Assembly (NCBI RefSeq): GCF_000003815.2
Contig: NC_049982.1
Coordinates: forward strand, 26,501,272 to 26,565,271
DNA: 64,000 bases
Direction: 5' to 3'
DNA from: Branchiostoma floridae
Lineage: Eukaryota > Chordata > Leptocardii > Amphioxiformes > Branchiostomatidae
The position numbers and the translations under genes were made by a program. Below, piece by piece: positions 10,586 to 21,000 of this stretch. A model generated the notes under the pieces. The model ran no database searches. It saw only the letters and a program-made list of their open reading frames with translations, and was not told the DNA's origin. Position 1 is the stretch's first letter. The number at the start of each line of letters is the position of its first letter.

Positions 10586-10948
10586 TTCTGAAATGGAGTA
10601 TTTTATAATTTAGAAAGAAAAAGATAATTCGTCCCAGGGAATCCCATGGATTGACGTGGTATTTCCGAAAAATCCCCGAAGAATTCGTCAAAGCTCTTGA
10701 TTAAAGTGACATGACAGCCAGGCGGAACAAAATGATACGTATTTTTTGTTACGATCGCTTGGCTAGATCCTATGCAGCTAAATTCCATCTGAATTTGCCG
10801 AGACTTTCCGCTATGATGTTGTATGAATAAAATTGAGTGATGCTTATTCGGGAGTTTTCTTGGCTGAGTGTAAAATGAAATCTGTAGTTTTCGTTGTCCT
10901 TCGGGTTACCCCAACATTGCAACTAACAGAACGTTATAATCTGTCCAG
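10586..10948. repeat. Duplicated block, copy 1
   Basis: Matches 11352-11737 in direct orientation with about 80 per cent identity by eye; shared blocks include GTTACGATCGCTTGGCTAGA and CGGGAGTTTTCTTGGCTG. No conserved open frame is shared by the two copies. 10949-11351 between them is unique sequence with no gene that I can support. Confidence 0.75.
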
Positions 10949-11351
10949 GGTCATAATTCGGCAGCAACTACTTCTAGCCATGCCGCTATTCCAAACGTCG
11001 GAATCACGGTACGTTGATGATTTAATAGACATTCATAAGTAAATTGATACAAATTTGAAAACTGAGACATGTTTGAAAACAAATGGATCATGAATGTTAA
11101 GCCCTTTTTTCCAAATTCTCTGATCGTGTCTCCCCCGACATGAACATGTTGGAGATAGAACGCATCATATGGAGTTTATTCAAATCAGCAGATCGACATG
11201 GATTTGCATGATATGGAGAACATCAATACACATTCCAGATGTTTTGTTAAACGTTGACAGGGTGCACAGTTAAAACGTTGAACGCCATAGTTAACCGGTT
11301 GCTTTCTGAGCGTTAGACAGGTAATACTTGTATCAAACCAACTGTAAATGA

Positions 11352-11737
11352 ATTCTGAAACTGAGTATTTTACAATGTTAAAAAGGTGGCTCCTCCCAGG
11401 GAATCCCACGGATTGAAGTGGTACTTCGGATAAATCCCCGAACAATTTGTCAAGGCTCTTATGTTAAGTGACACAACAGCCAGACGGAGAGAACTACATG
11501 CGTATCTTTTGTTACGATCGCTTGGCTAGAGCCTATATATTAAGACGCTATTAAAATTCCATCTGAATTTCCCGACACCTTCCGCTAAGATTTTGTATAA
11601 ATAGAATTAAGTAATGGTTATTCCTATATTCGGGAGTTTTCTTGGCTGGATGTGAAATCAAAACTGTAGCTATGTTGTATTTCCCTTGCCAACATTTACC
11701 CCCGACGTTGCAGCCAACAGATGGTTATAATCTGTCG
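11352..11737. repeat. Duplicated block, copy 2
   Basis: Second copy of 10586-10948, more diverged, with insertions such as ATATTAAGACGCTATTA near 11535. Non-coding as far as can be seen. Confidence 0.75.
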
Positions 11738-12390
11738 TTTTCCCCCAAAAATGTAACATTATTAGTGTTATCGACATAACTTACAACTTACCACATTGTT
11801 ACACTGTATCTATTGACTTGGTTTCTCAGATTATCTACAGAAAATGTAACACGATCTTACCTTTTTATGTCTCCATTGAGTCCATTCTGTATTTTGGAAA
11901 TAGTCTCCAATCAGGTCGCATAAACACTCCTATGCCGGTTCCACTCCTCTGCCAGCTTTTGATACTATCTTAATTCTTATGCTACCGTAGGATCTCCTTG
12001 GACATTATCTTGGAAAATCGAACTACCGAAATGCTGCGTACGTTCGATCGATAAGTCAACAATCTTCCAAGTTTCCACCTTAAAAATGAAGTAAACACAA
12101 AGTAGCATGGCGAAGTTAGGGTACAGTGGCGAACTTGGGATAATCCATTATTCATTTCAACCATATTTTTTTTATTTGCAAAATATAAATATCACACTAA
12201 CTTTTGTGTGGACTGAAAGCAATGAAATCATTTCTTTTAGCAGGGATTATGATGAAATCTGTCCATCAATTTTGCCACAATGCGATACCAAGGTGATTAA
12301 AAAAGAAACTTGGCGATACTGATAGATTCATTATTACATGTATTATAGTATACCTGACACCCCTCAAAATAAATAGTATCGCCCAGACCG
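11738..12390. repeat. Unassigned; contains a repeat shared with 24508-24580
   Basis: 11927-12003 (CCACTCCTCTGCCAGCTTTT, GCTACCGTAGGATCT) recurs at 24518-24580 and in part at 28725-28752, so it is a dispersed repeat. The remainder has no convincing gene. Confidence 0.4.
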
Positions 12391-12408
12391 AGATGCTTTG
12401 CGCTGGAG

Positions 12409-12449
12409 GTTGCCTAGGTAACACGTGGGTAAGCAGCGCGCATGCGTGC
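12409..12449. promoter_or_regulatory. Promoter-like cluster: X-box, E-box, NRF1-like site
   Basis: Within 41 bases: GTTGCCTAGGTAAC (RFX X-box type, 12409-12422), CACGTG (12422-12427) and GCGCATGCGTGC (close to the NRF1 site GCGCATGCGC, 12438-12449). Such clusters mark TATA-less CpG promoters. It lies at the left edge of the CpG-rich stretch 12400-13500. On the plus strand a donor-like ACAAG|GTATGA follows at about 12599, so 12460-12599 might be an untranslated first exon. This is inference from motifs only. Confidence 0.4.
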
Positions 12450-12884
12450 ATATTTTGTTTAGCCGCGTCATTCGAACAACAAGCGTGTTTACAGTCGGGC
12501 CGTTTCTTTCAGCTCTTTATTTACAACCTGCGTCACTACTTGTTTGGATTCAGCAAGTCAGCCTTTGGGAAGCTGTGGTTTAGTCACACATAGTACAAGG
12601 TATGAATTCTGTTTTGTAATGTTTATCATTTATTTTCAGCTACGTACGCCGTAAATAGATTGGTTAGATATAGTAGAAAATGTTACGGTGTCGGCGGAGC
12701 ATTTCCTCGTATCGCTTGTAAGTTTACTACTCGCTCCTCCAAAGTACCAAACTAAATCATCAGTTTTCGTTGTAAGTTCTTTGTAAATAAGTAATCATCT
12801 ACTACTAGCTTTGTATCGCTGCGTCAAAAATGTTTGTTTACACAAAATATGTTGTTTACGCTGTGCAAATGCTGGGCTCTGTAA

Positions 12885-13500
12885 TGAGGTAACGCACGTC
12901 GTGCGACTTGCGGTTATAATGAGGAATTGTACGCCCGACCTCGCAAAGCATTGTGCGTTGCAAAATAGCGGCTATGATGTTCCTATCTACCGCTGTAGAC
13001 TCCTGTTTTTTAAAGGAAATTTACGCATTTCAAGTCCGACGTTTGCGACACGTTACTCATCGTATCAATGCGCTCCGTTTTACGCCACCGCTTTCCGCTT
13101 CTTGTGTACATGGATTACGTGCCAATTCGGGTTGCTTTGAGGTCATGCACGTGTCTGTTGACTACGCGAGGTACCTCGGCACGCGCAATGTCGCAATGTC
13201 CGCCGCTATGCCCGTCGCTTTTGCGCCCACGAAAACGCGTTTCCGTTCTGTGCACAAGCGTGCGAAGTCAGCACGGGGCGAGGTAATGCACGCGTTCGGA
13301 GTTTGCGTGAAGTTGCTCAAAACTCGTCAATCGGCACGAAACGTGCTATTCTTCAAGCGACGCTATCTTTACACGCGTGCGGTTACCGTCACGCGACAGT
13401 AACTCCGCACACGTGCAAAGATAGCGGCGTTTGAGAAATGGCACGTTTGTGTGGATTGACGTGTTTTGAGGAACTTCACGTCGTGTTATTCCTCGTTTCG
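12885..13500. repeat. CpG-rich foldback region
   Basis: A stretch unusually rich in ACG/CGC words. A related motif GAGGTAAYGCACG recurs at about 12886, 13139 and 13280 and, inverted, at about 13485. Overlapping plus-strand frames of 109 and 149 codons exist but are low-complexity products of this composition. The right part is a long imperfect palindrome (separate entry). Confidence 0.6.
13305..13482. repeat. Long imperfect palindrome (about 82-bp arms)
   Basis: Left arm 13305-13386, loop about 13387-13398, right arm 13399-13482. Matching segments include GCGTGAAGTT with AACTTCACGT, CTCAAAACTCGTCAA with TTGACGTGTTTTGAG, and CGCTATCTTTACACG with CGTGCAAAGATAGCG. The match is about 80 per cent with small indels. 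It could form a long hairpin. Consistent with the end of a foldback or MITE-type element. Confidence 0.8.
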
Positions 13501-13533
13501 GGTACCCAAAACATAGCTCGCTCTAGATATAAC

Positions 13534-13815
13534 TTATGCTACTTTTGCTCTAGATCTGTATTCATATATGGTTTCTAGATTTGACTTAACCTGTGTGTCA
13601 ATAAAATTAAGAACATCTTTATCTAAAGTCTCATCTATTCTCTCGTCGAGTTCTTTTAGTTGAGTTTCCAAGCGTACAAGGTCATAATTCAGTTGGAATG
13701 CCTTTTGTCTTGCCGTTTCGGAATCGTTATCTTTCCGAGTACAAACGATTAACACGCCAGAGACATGTAATGCAAACACCAAATCACCTTCACAATCCTT
13801 ACAACATAAATACAA
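13534..13815 (-). CDS. Possible coiled-coil exon, unknown protein
   Basis: Minus-strand frame of 93 codons. Its second half (LVRLETQLKELDERIDET, then VLNFIDTQVKSNLETIYEYR) has heptad-like spacing of Leu/Ile and high charge, as in a coiled coil. The first half contains CCKDC. Base composition and residue use look more like coding sequence than the neighbouring frames. No family recognised. It could be a retroelement ORF1 piece, as at 53815-54150, or a host exon. Confidence 0.35.
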   Translation of the reverse strand: MYLCCKDCEGDLVFALHVSGVLIVCTRKDNDSETARQKAFQLNYDLVRLETQLKELDERIDETLDKDVLNFIDTQVKSNLETIYEYRSRAKVA

Positions 13816-13819
13816 CTAA

Positions 13820-14340
13820 AAGGAAATTACATTGGCTCGTGTCAGGGCATGTCTGGGGGTGCTAATGGCCCGGACAGGCAGTGTGTCCTGTTCGACACGT
13901 CCCGTAGATTGCCAGAAATGTCGAGTTTATGGGTGCAGATGCAAAAGTCTCTTACCCGGAAACTTTTCATGCAGTGATTCTGTCAACATTGAGAAAAATC
14001 ACGTGCCAAAATATAGAAATAAAAGAACTAAACTCGCCTCCTGCAAAAGTCGAGGCCGGTCCGTACTGTTGTGTTACTTCCAAACCCAAAACATCACAAC
14101 TCAAAACGCGTTACCACGGCCAGTACAATGGTAGCGTACCGGCTAACCTTTCCCCAGGGGACAATCTGTCTGGAAATGGCCAAACTCATCCCATCAGAAA
14201 CATCTTCCCTGCCACTGGCTAAACTTCCTGGCTCTCGCGAAGGATGTACTACTAGTAGGCTAAGTGTAGTATGGTCGAGGGAGGTGCTGGGACACCGCTG
14301 CAAACTTCTTCGCCATGTCCTCGTCCTCCTTTGGACCTAA
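13820..14340 (+). other. Unassigned stretch with overlapping short frames
   Basis: Three overlapping plus-strand frames of 89-100 codons are open, none with a recognisable motif, and a palindromic TGTCCGGGC-like theme is present near 13840-13880. I cannot choose a coding frame and do not call a gene. Confidence 0.2.
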
Positions 14341-14662
14341 TGTCCTTTACACCATCTTCCCGAGCAAGGGATGCTGTTGGTAAGCCGTAGCCTCATGGAG
14401 CGTTGCCATGAAGGTAGGCAGGTCGTGATGGTTAACCTCACAGCCTTTCTCCTCCAGATACGTCAACGCCGACAGTAGGCGAGACGCCGAGAACTCGAGC
14501 TTGTTTCACAGGCTAGCACTTGGCCTCTTCGATCTTCGCCTTCTGTTTCGCATCTGTTTGACCGTCTGGGAGGAACACAGGACACACTGCTTATAAAAAT
14601 CCACATCAATTCCTTTCACAGAACATTACTAATAGATAACCTAAGCATGGATTTCGCCACCC

Positions 14663-14881
14663 TCACATGTAAAACTGTCGAGCAGATCTCGGATCCACTC
14701 CTATGGCATACTGTAATACTATGTCATTCTGTTTTCTAAATCCAACTGTTTTCGTGTTTGCCCCAGATTCAGATGCATCCTGGTCTCCATCCTCTTGCTC
14801 AGTGGTTACCCTTGACTTTAGATTTGCATTTCGGTCTTCGTCCTCTTGGTCGGAGGCGGCTTTTTTTCTGTGACTCTTCAA
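14663..14881 (-). CDS. Possible acidic, low-complexity exon
   Basis: 72-codon minus frame containing SDQEDEDRNANLKSR and TEQEDGDQDASES, then TKTVGFRKQNDIVLQYAIG. The tail looks like ordinary protein; the head is a charged repeat (two related EDxDxxA blocks). No family recognised. It is bordered by a run of A at 14889-14900. Low confidence. Confidence 0.2.
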   Translation of the reverse strand: MKSHRKKAASDQEDEDRNANLKSRVTTEQEDGDQDASESGANTKTVGFRKQNDIVLQYAIGVDPRSARQFYM

Positions 14882-15009
14882 ATGTGACCAAAAAAAAAAA
14901 TTTTACGCCCAACAGTGTACCCACATATTCGATCTATATGACCCCGTCCACTGTTTTGCTCCTTTACATGGACTAAGCAGACATTTTTACCAGTAGAAAT
15001 AACACCAGA

Positions 15010-15440
15010 TCTCTTTGTCTAGGAAAAAAGGTGGTAGGTTTTCCCATTTTCCGATCCGCTAGACCCTTGATACATCATTTACTCCATCCACTTTCTTTAG
15101 AATATCATTCATTTGTTAATTGGCTTTCTCCCATTCAATTGCGGTTGCTGCAATTCAGTCCTTTATTTCATAGTTGTTTATTTCGAAACTAGCATAGTAC
15201 GGATCCGCTCACGTTTTTCGAGGTGTAGAGCCTCCTGTAGGTCTTCAATCTCTTTTCTCTGGTAGCTGACACTACTGTTTTCACCATCCACCTCACGCAA
15301 TTTACCGATGTGAAAGCCAGACACGTGCACGTTTTGACATGTGCACATACCTTTACCTCGATAACAACTCTTTTTCTGTACCCTTGTTTATTCGGTACAT
15401 TCACTCAGGTCATCTGTTGGGCCCGTGATATTACACACTG
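15010..15440 (-). pseudogene. LINE ORF1-like coiled-coil relic
   Basis: Colinear, on the minus strand, with 53815-54150, sharing TTTTCGAGGTGTAGAG-type and GTAGCTGACACT-type blocks. The copy here is broken by stops and indels. The better copy encodes a heptad-rich segment like that of L1-type ORF1 proteins. Confidence 0.4.
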
Positions 15441-15828
15441 CATAACATTGTATACATCATTAAAACACATCACACCACCATTACAACATGACAACATCAT
15501 AACACATAGAATTACACAATATAAACAGATATAAAATTACAGTGATGTGGTTATGGAAATGTTTAAGGGTCCTGAATCCATTGCTTGGTCAAGAAATGAA
15601 AAGTTGCTTGGTCAAAAAATTGAAAAGTCGTATTTCAACTTACCCCAAATCTCCCCTCTACTTCTTATCATACGTTTCTGCGTTGTACAGGTGTCGCACT
15701 CTTTCCTGCAAAAGAAAATCGTAATTATTATGTTTGAAAATCGGATGCTGGTGTGTGTTGGTAGATTGATTTGCATTGAAAGTAGACATGACACAAGGGT
15801 AAGCCAGGGGGGACTATTTCTCATTGAG
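15441..15828. other. No gene recognised
   Basis: AT-rich. Short overlapping frames exist on both strands (15547-15837 plus, 15612-15824 minus) without motifs or a conserved copy in the window. Confidence 0.25.
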
Positions 15829-15915
15829 CCGGTGTGACAGGGTTCTCGCCCCCCCCCCCCCGTGATCTCGCCCCCCCGGGGGCTGGGGGGGGCGAGATCG
15901 CTGTCACACCGGCCA
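15829..15915. repeat. GC-rich hairpin with CCGGTGTGACAG arms
   Basis: CCGGTGTGACAG at the left pairs with CTGTCACACCGG at the right, and an inner CTCGCCCCCC pairs with GGGGGGCGAG. The middle contains C and G homopolymers. A compact foldback element of 85-90 bases, strongly different in composition from the AT-rich flanks. Confidence 0.75.
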
Positions 15916-16740
15916 GGTAATATTTGATTTTATCTATTTTGCATAATTTAAAAAAAGACAACATAAACAAATTAAAGGATGAAAGAACGTGCAGGGGGAC
16001 AAAAATTCTCGTGGCTTATACATACTCTTCCCAAAAAAGTAACAAATTGTAATACAATTTAACAATTCATAAGCTGATAAAGATGGACTAGATGAAAAGT
16101 TATACATAAAACAATAATGTAACCCAGAGTATGATACCAATTAACAAAATGGAAGTGAATTGTAATAGTTCAATAATTGATAACTTAACAAATATCGGTA
16201 GAGATATAGAAATATAACATAAGAAATGTAACAGCTAAAAAAACAAGCAAAATGTAGAAATAAAAAAACAATTTATAGGAGATTAATTAAATTTTTCATT
16301 GTCTAATAGTAACTTTTTAACAGTTTCTTGAAGTTGGGTAATGATTGGCAAAGTTGTAAGGTTTGACTCAATCTATTGAAAAAATTGCGGGCACCTGAAC
16401 ATAATGGAGAATTTTATTTGTTGCGTTTTTACTTGGATCTGTTTTAGGTTGATTGTTCTGCTGTCCAGTACTTAAGTGATGGTGGTCTGAATTGTAATGG
16501 AAAAGGACCCTGGAATTGCTTTGATACACAAGAACCTTTTTCCTACATGACAAATGTTTATAAACCGCGGAACTTGACGTCAACCCGCAAACTTATTTTG
16601 ACTCAATTTTGACTGAAAATTCAGAAACTACACGCTCAAGCATGTATTATAAGCACATATTCTTAAAAGTTTGATTGTCGTTTTCCAGATACATATAACC
16701 ACTGTGCCTACCGACAGAATTGTAGAATTCTCTCTCCTCT
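15916..16740. other. AT-rich stretch, no gene recognised
   Basis: Very A-rich sequence with runs of ATAAC/ACAAT. Minus frames at 15934-16140 and 16368-16583 lack motifs. Nothing else can be supported. Confidence 0.3.
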
Positions 16741-16756
16741 TGCGATAAGGCTGTGT

Positions 16757-17112
16757 CTCAGTCCCTGTTGTCAGCGTCAATCTTCTCTTGCAGCTGAGCG
16801 ACTTCTTCCTTCAGTTCGGAGATCTCTCTCCCCAAAGTCTCCTTGACAATACGACCTCATGTTCTCCTTCACCTCTGCGATTGTCCTGGCCAAGTTCTGA
16901 ATGCAAGAATAACCGTTGCCGCTCTCCATTCTGGGCGGTGTTAAAAACACACCGGCCCGGTTGTGCTGAGGCGTGGTCGGTCCTGTCTGTTCCCCGTATT
17001 CGTCCCTCAACCTCGACATAGAGTCCCTGAGATTGCTGTTATCCCGGTAAAAAAAGTCGATGCCATATTGCAAGGGAAACGAACACGCAAGGTGGTTCAC
17101 TGCTCGAGTCAA
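16757..17112 (-). pseudogene. Coiled-coil protein relic with a frameshift
   Basis: Minus strand. One frame reads from 17112 through YRDNSNLRDSMSRLRDEYG to NLARTIAEVKENMRS. After that point the sense continues in another frame as IVKETLGREISELKEEV, then AQLQEKIDADN and a stop near 16757. The heptad pattern is continuous only if a one-base shift near 16850 is allowed. This suggests a once-coding coiled-coil segment, perhaps of a gag/ORF1-type protein; it is the same kind of material as the CCHC gene at 17868-19699. Function not known. Confidence 0.45.
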
Positions 17113-17117
17113 ATGTT

Positions 17118-17860
17118 GTTATGACTACAATTTAATTTAAACCGAGCACCAAACGAGGACTCAACGAGTGTACGCTGGCTGTGATTGGTTAATCAGAAGT
17201 ATTGCATAGAAAGAATGGCATCGTCGGCTAGTTGTTTTGTTTATCGGTGCTTGGTCCTGCTGTCTGCTACGGACATCAGTCAGGGTATGCGATTTGCATG
17301 ACAGAGTCTTCGAATACATTGTTATCGATGCTTTGTAAATTATGTATTGGACACCTAGATGTCTGAAGTGTGCACACCTCAGAAATAACTATTGTTGCAT
17401 GTGTAGATCTCTTTAAATTCCATTATTTTTGATCGGCCGGTATAAGTCTTACGGCCGGTATTATGCCAATGCATGTTACTTAAGAAATCTAAATGTGCGA
17501 GAACGACAACTATGGTTGCGAGTTAAGGAAGAGATGGCTGGACTACCAATGTCTTCAATGTTTTCGGCTAACACTCTACTAAAGTAAGCTAACACTGAAT
17601 ATAGCTAGCAAACAAAGATGCACATAAAGTTCAGATCATCACACGGATCAAGGTAGTGAGAACTTTTTAATGTCAGAAAAAAGGAGCTTGCCAGAAAAAC
17701 AAACTGGTGGACAATGGTGCATGACGAATCGACTGTCCTGGTACAAGAAAAGCAGAAGTTGTCTGCGACAAAGAGATCTAAATTAAAGTGAACAAAACTA
17801 AGTAGGCTCCTTGTATATTAACATATATCCATGTTAAAGCAGATCAGGACAGTTCTATCA
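17118..17860. other. No gene recognised
   Basis: Contains GGCTGTGATTGGTTAATCAG (17178, an inverted CCAAT-type motif) that could belong to a minus-strand promoter, and otherwise unremarkable AT-rich sequence. Confidence 0.2.
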
Positions 17861-17867
17861 CTACGTT

Positions 17868-19699
17868 CTAGCGTCGGCGGTAGGGAAAAAAACCCCGACC
17901 ACGGGGGGGGGGGCTGTTTGCCGGGCAGACCTTGGCAAAGTGCCCGTATCCTCGGCACCTCCTGCACTGATGAGCCACTGGCGGGTACAGACGGGATTGA
18001 GCGTTGCCGTTGCCTGACGGGCCTGCTGCTGGTGCTGGCGGAGGGGGTGAGGCCTTGGCAGCTTGCGCCTTCCTCCATTTTGCGGCTGTATCTTCGCTGC
18101 TCGGCGTTACCAATGTAGCTTACCGCCAGAGCCGGGTAATTGCCTGGTCCAGCCTCCACCTGATTGGAGAATGTAAAGGCGACATAGCTCCATTTTTGGC
18201 CTGTTGATGACCCGACCTGGCCGCAGATGCGGCCAGGAATCGTAGCAGACTGGCCATCGTTGCCGGATCAAAGGCTGGGCCGCGCCTGGAAGCGTACGCC
18301 CGGGCTTCACGTAGCAGGTGATCTGTGTCATGGCCCTGCTCTCTCCCCTCGAGGCGCTCGGTCCTCTCTTGGAGAGCCCTTAGTTCCTGTACAACAACAA
18401 TAACCGGGACGACGCTTTAACAATCCAATACAGGAGAGAGTACTGATATGCAAAATTTGCGTTGTTCCAAACTGGGCGACGAGAGTGAATTCAATCCTGG
18501 CAAACGTCAGAACTAAAACGGAACAACATTTTCAAATGCGCCTTCGTAATAAGAAAAGAAGCCAAATTCAAACAAAAAAGAGGTTAGAAAAAGAACAATG
18601 GTCAACAATCTACCAAATCTACGATCAAGCAGGGAAAGAAAACATCACGTCGAGTTTTCACTCTGATACTAACGCCAAACAAAGTTCTCAAGGACCCGTC
18701 GAAAACTGGGTATGTTCGAATAAAAGGACGACTGTGGGGCCATACGCTTTTCGCGGTATGCCGCCGTGCCGAATATTTTACATCGTACAACGTGCTTGCA
18801 TAAATTAAATCAATTTTCGATCCTCTTGCCACACAATGTCCAAAAAAAACGTGCTCTTTAGAACAAATCACAAAATCTGAAACGTCTTGCTGAATATCGT
18901 GACGTCCTATCAAACTGACATCAAAATATAAATCTGTCAAACCGTCCGGCTTTCCGCGGTATCCCTTCGCGCCGTACAAAGTTTCATAAGACTTGCCAAA
19001 AAAAAAACCTTAAGCTCAAAGATTTACAACATTACACGATCTATCCAGTTCTCCGCGGCACCCCATCGCACTGGATAACGTTACACTAGAAACCGAATAG
19101 AAATGGACTGATTCCTCGGTTGTTCATAGTTCCGCGGCAACCCATCACTTCAAACTTACGCCGAACAAAAACACGTTTACGAGATTTTTACCAACACACA
19201 GCGTGGGCTGAACTGTTATCGGTATGTCTTAACCGTCCAGAATTCCGCGGTCATCCCATCGCACTGGACAATACAATTATACATCCGAAAAAGGGGGGCT
19301 AAGAAAGGGTAAACTTAGATCTAAACTAGCGAAAATGAACAAGAAGAGTTTGACTTACATGGAGCGCGTCTATCCCTGGCGCTGCCGGTGGGACTAGCTG
19401 AGCCGGCCGGACCGGTGGCTGGGCCGGTGGCTGGACCAGAGGCTGGATCGGGGGCTGGGCGGGGTTGATAGCTGGAGCGCCTGCAGACCCTGCTCCACTG
19501 GCTGCTGATCCTTGCGGTGCCACGCTCGCGGACGGAGTCGCCCTCCTCGGGTCCCTGGATGTCCTGGTCGAAGGGGTGCTTCTCCCGCTCTCTGAGCCTC
19601 CTGCCTGCGATGCCGGCGGGTCCTGTTGTGACACAGCCGGTGGGGTGGGCGATGGCGTGCCCCGCGCATCCCTGTCATCGGAGGGGGAGAGCGTCAAGC
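17868..19699 (-). pseudogene. Two-exon CCHC zinc-knuckle (gag/ORF1-like) gene with one stop
   Basis: Minus strand. Exon A (19699-19359) follows an acceptor GTTCCTACAG, is rich in Pro, Ser, Ala and Gln (QPPIQPLVQPPAQPPVRP) and ends ALH at a consensus donor GTAAGT (19358-19353). After a 972-base intron, exon B starts at 18386 after TTGTTGTACAG in matching phase 0. It reads ELRALQERTERLEGREQ (coiled coil), RAYASRRGPAFDPATMASLL, DQAITRLWR, an in-frame TAA at about 18118, then TLVTPSSEDTAAKWRKA and a knuckle CRRCRGYGHFAKVC (C-x2-C-x4-H-x4-C), ending PYRRR and stop. The P-rich / coiled coil / knuckle order is typical of retroelement gag or ORF1 proteins or of host genes derived from them. The single stop (possibly CAA to TAA) in otherwise open exons suggests recent inactivation, a polymorphism or a sequencing error. 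No reverse transcriptase is seen beside it. Confidence 0.6.
18740..19275. repeat. Five dispersed CCGCGG-centred short repeats (in the intron)
   Basis: Motif of the type TTCCGCGGTNNCCCATCGCA with CTGGA beside it, at about 18748, 18950, 19045, 19128 and 19236. In the 19045 and 19236 copies it is bracketed by (TC)CAG and CTGG(A), giving a small stem-loop. Spacing is about 80-200 bases, not regular. All copies lie inside the intron of the CCHC gene. Function unknown. Confidence 0.6.
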
Positions 19700-19759
19700 C
19701 TGTAGGAACACAGTTTGAACCACAAGACACTGAGGAGGGACGGGCGCCCGGCAAGATGT

Positions 19760-20030
19760 CCGGTCCCGAACATGGCTGGCACCTGCGTATCTTTCACCCC
19801 GCCCAGTCCCCCCACATGCGAGCGAGCCGCGTTACGTGGGGTAGAGCTGGGGCATTCATGCCCCTTAACTTAGCACCCAAGCGCTGACAACCAAGCATGC
19901 TTCATTCAAACTTGAACTAAAGCTAGGACGGACAAAGAAGACCAGCCAACAACGTGGACAGTCTTGGTGTCATCAATAAAAGATGTAATATAAAACGCCA
20001 CGTAAGAATAAATCGGCAATTTTTCTCGAT
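19760..20030. other. CpG-rich flank and recurrent intron fragment
   Basis: 19970-20030 repeats the sequence found upstream of the WHERR exon (AATATAAAACGCCACGTAAG, AATCGGCAATTTTTCTCGA), but the exon itself is missing. 19760-19900 is GC-rich and could be the 5' region of the minus-strand CCHC gene. Confidence 0.35.
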
Positions 20031-20031
20031 G

Positions 20032-20235
20032 CGTTGAAACAGGTACAAGCAGAAACTGGCCATTGTGCAGTCTAACGTACTGAGAGAGTATCATAATGCT
20101 GAATAAAAGGAGGCTACTCAAGCATGGGAAGTGGATTTCTTCATTTCAAACAACAGAAAGCCCAGCTATGAACATGCAATGAAACAACATGAAGTTGGCT
20201 GCACAGTTCTTGAAACACTGGAGGATGTCTGCTTT
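20032..20235 (+). pseudogene. Pre-insertion (empty-site) paralog of the 30.7-32.0 kb locus
   Basis: Matches 30870-30937 joined directly to 31802-31975 (GTTGAAACAGGTACAA, then AAAGGAGGCTACTCAAGCAT, then GGATTTCTTCATTTCAAAC). It lacks the 861 bases that separate these parts at the other locus and has a single TAA at the junction. A frame KLAIVQSNVLREYHNAE, stop, KEATQAWEVDFFISNN can be followed. It is probably a decayed copy of an unknown coding sequence. Confidence 0.65.
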
Positions 20236-21000
20236 AAAAAAAACTCAGGTGTGTAAACTATGCTATATATTTCATTAGATTAATTTGATTTGTATCAAAA
20301 CAGAAATTCTGTGGTAAATAACGCAGCAGCTTCGCCTGAATAGCCCCTGCTGTGTTAACGTGTTGAGTTTAACCAAGATAAGCAACATTTGCTCCTGGTT
20401 AAAACTTACATATAGCAGATACAATTTTTGGAATGTATAGGTGCAAACGGAAAGGTAGCGTTAATTATTATTCCAGAGGCATTGCTTTTACCAAATTACG
20501 AGTATTTTCCACTCAATATACCACATGCGCCTCTCACTAAAGTAGCGACCTCGCCTGAATAATTCATTCTGTGTTAGCGTGTTTGACGAAACCAGGAAAA
20601 TCAAAATATCCTCATGGAACATATGGTATCTTTCCAATGTCTTTACGTTACCATTGAGCTCACTTTACACAAAAAGATGCTATGTACAGGTGCAAGAAAG
20701 ATGTCGGAAAGGTAGCGTTTACTTTTTCCAGTAGTATCGTATGTTACCGATATCGTTCCGTTACCTTTGCCTTTGAGCTTACTTTTCAGAAAACTCTCTG
20801 AACTTTCTTTACAGAGGTGGAGATTGATAGTTACAGAAAAAGATGTTGGAGAGGTAGCGTTGAAAGCAAGGAAATTAAATATTTAACCTCCTTGTTGAAA
20901 GGAAACAACAGTCGCCGGGAGGACTGGGTACATGCCCCCGAAGATTGGTGGTCATAATTACGGCATGTTCCCGTTCAGGGTAAGAGGACTAGTACTGGGC
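20236..21000. repeat. Diverged internal repeats, no gene
   Basis: 20328-20365 (TTCGCCTGAATAGCCCCTGC, TGTGTTAACGTGTT) recurs near 20550-20590. GAAAGGTAGCGTT recurs at about 20452, 20706 and 20852. These are short degenerate repeats without coding content. Confidence 0.45.

Noticed and set aside
12811-13402. Plus-strand frames of 109 and 149 codons
   Set aside because: They lie in a CpG-rich foldback; stop codons are rare because of composition and no motif or conserved copy exists.
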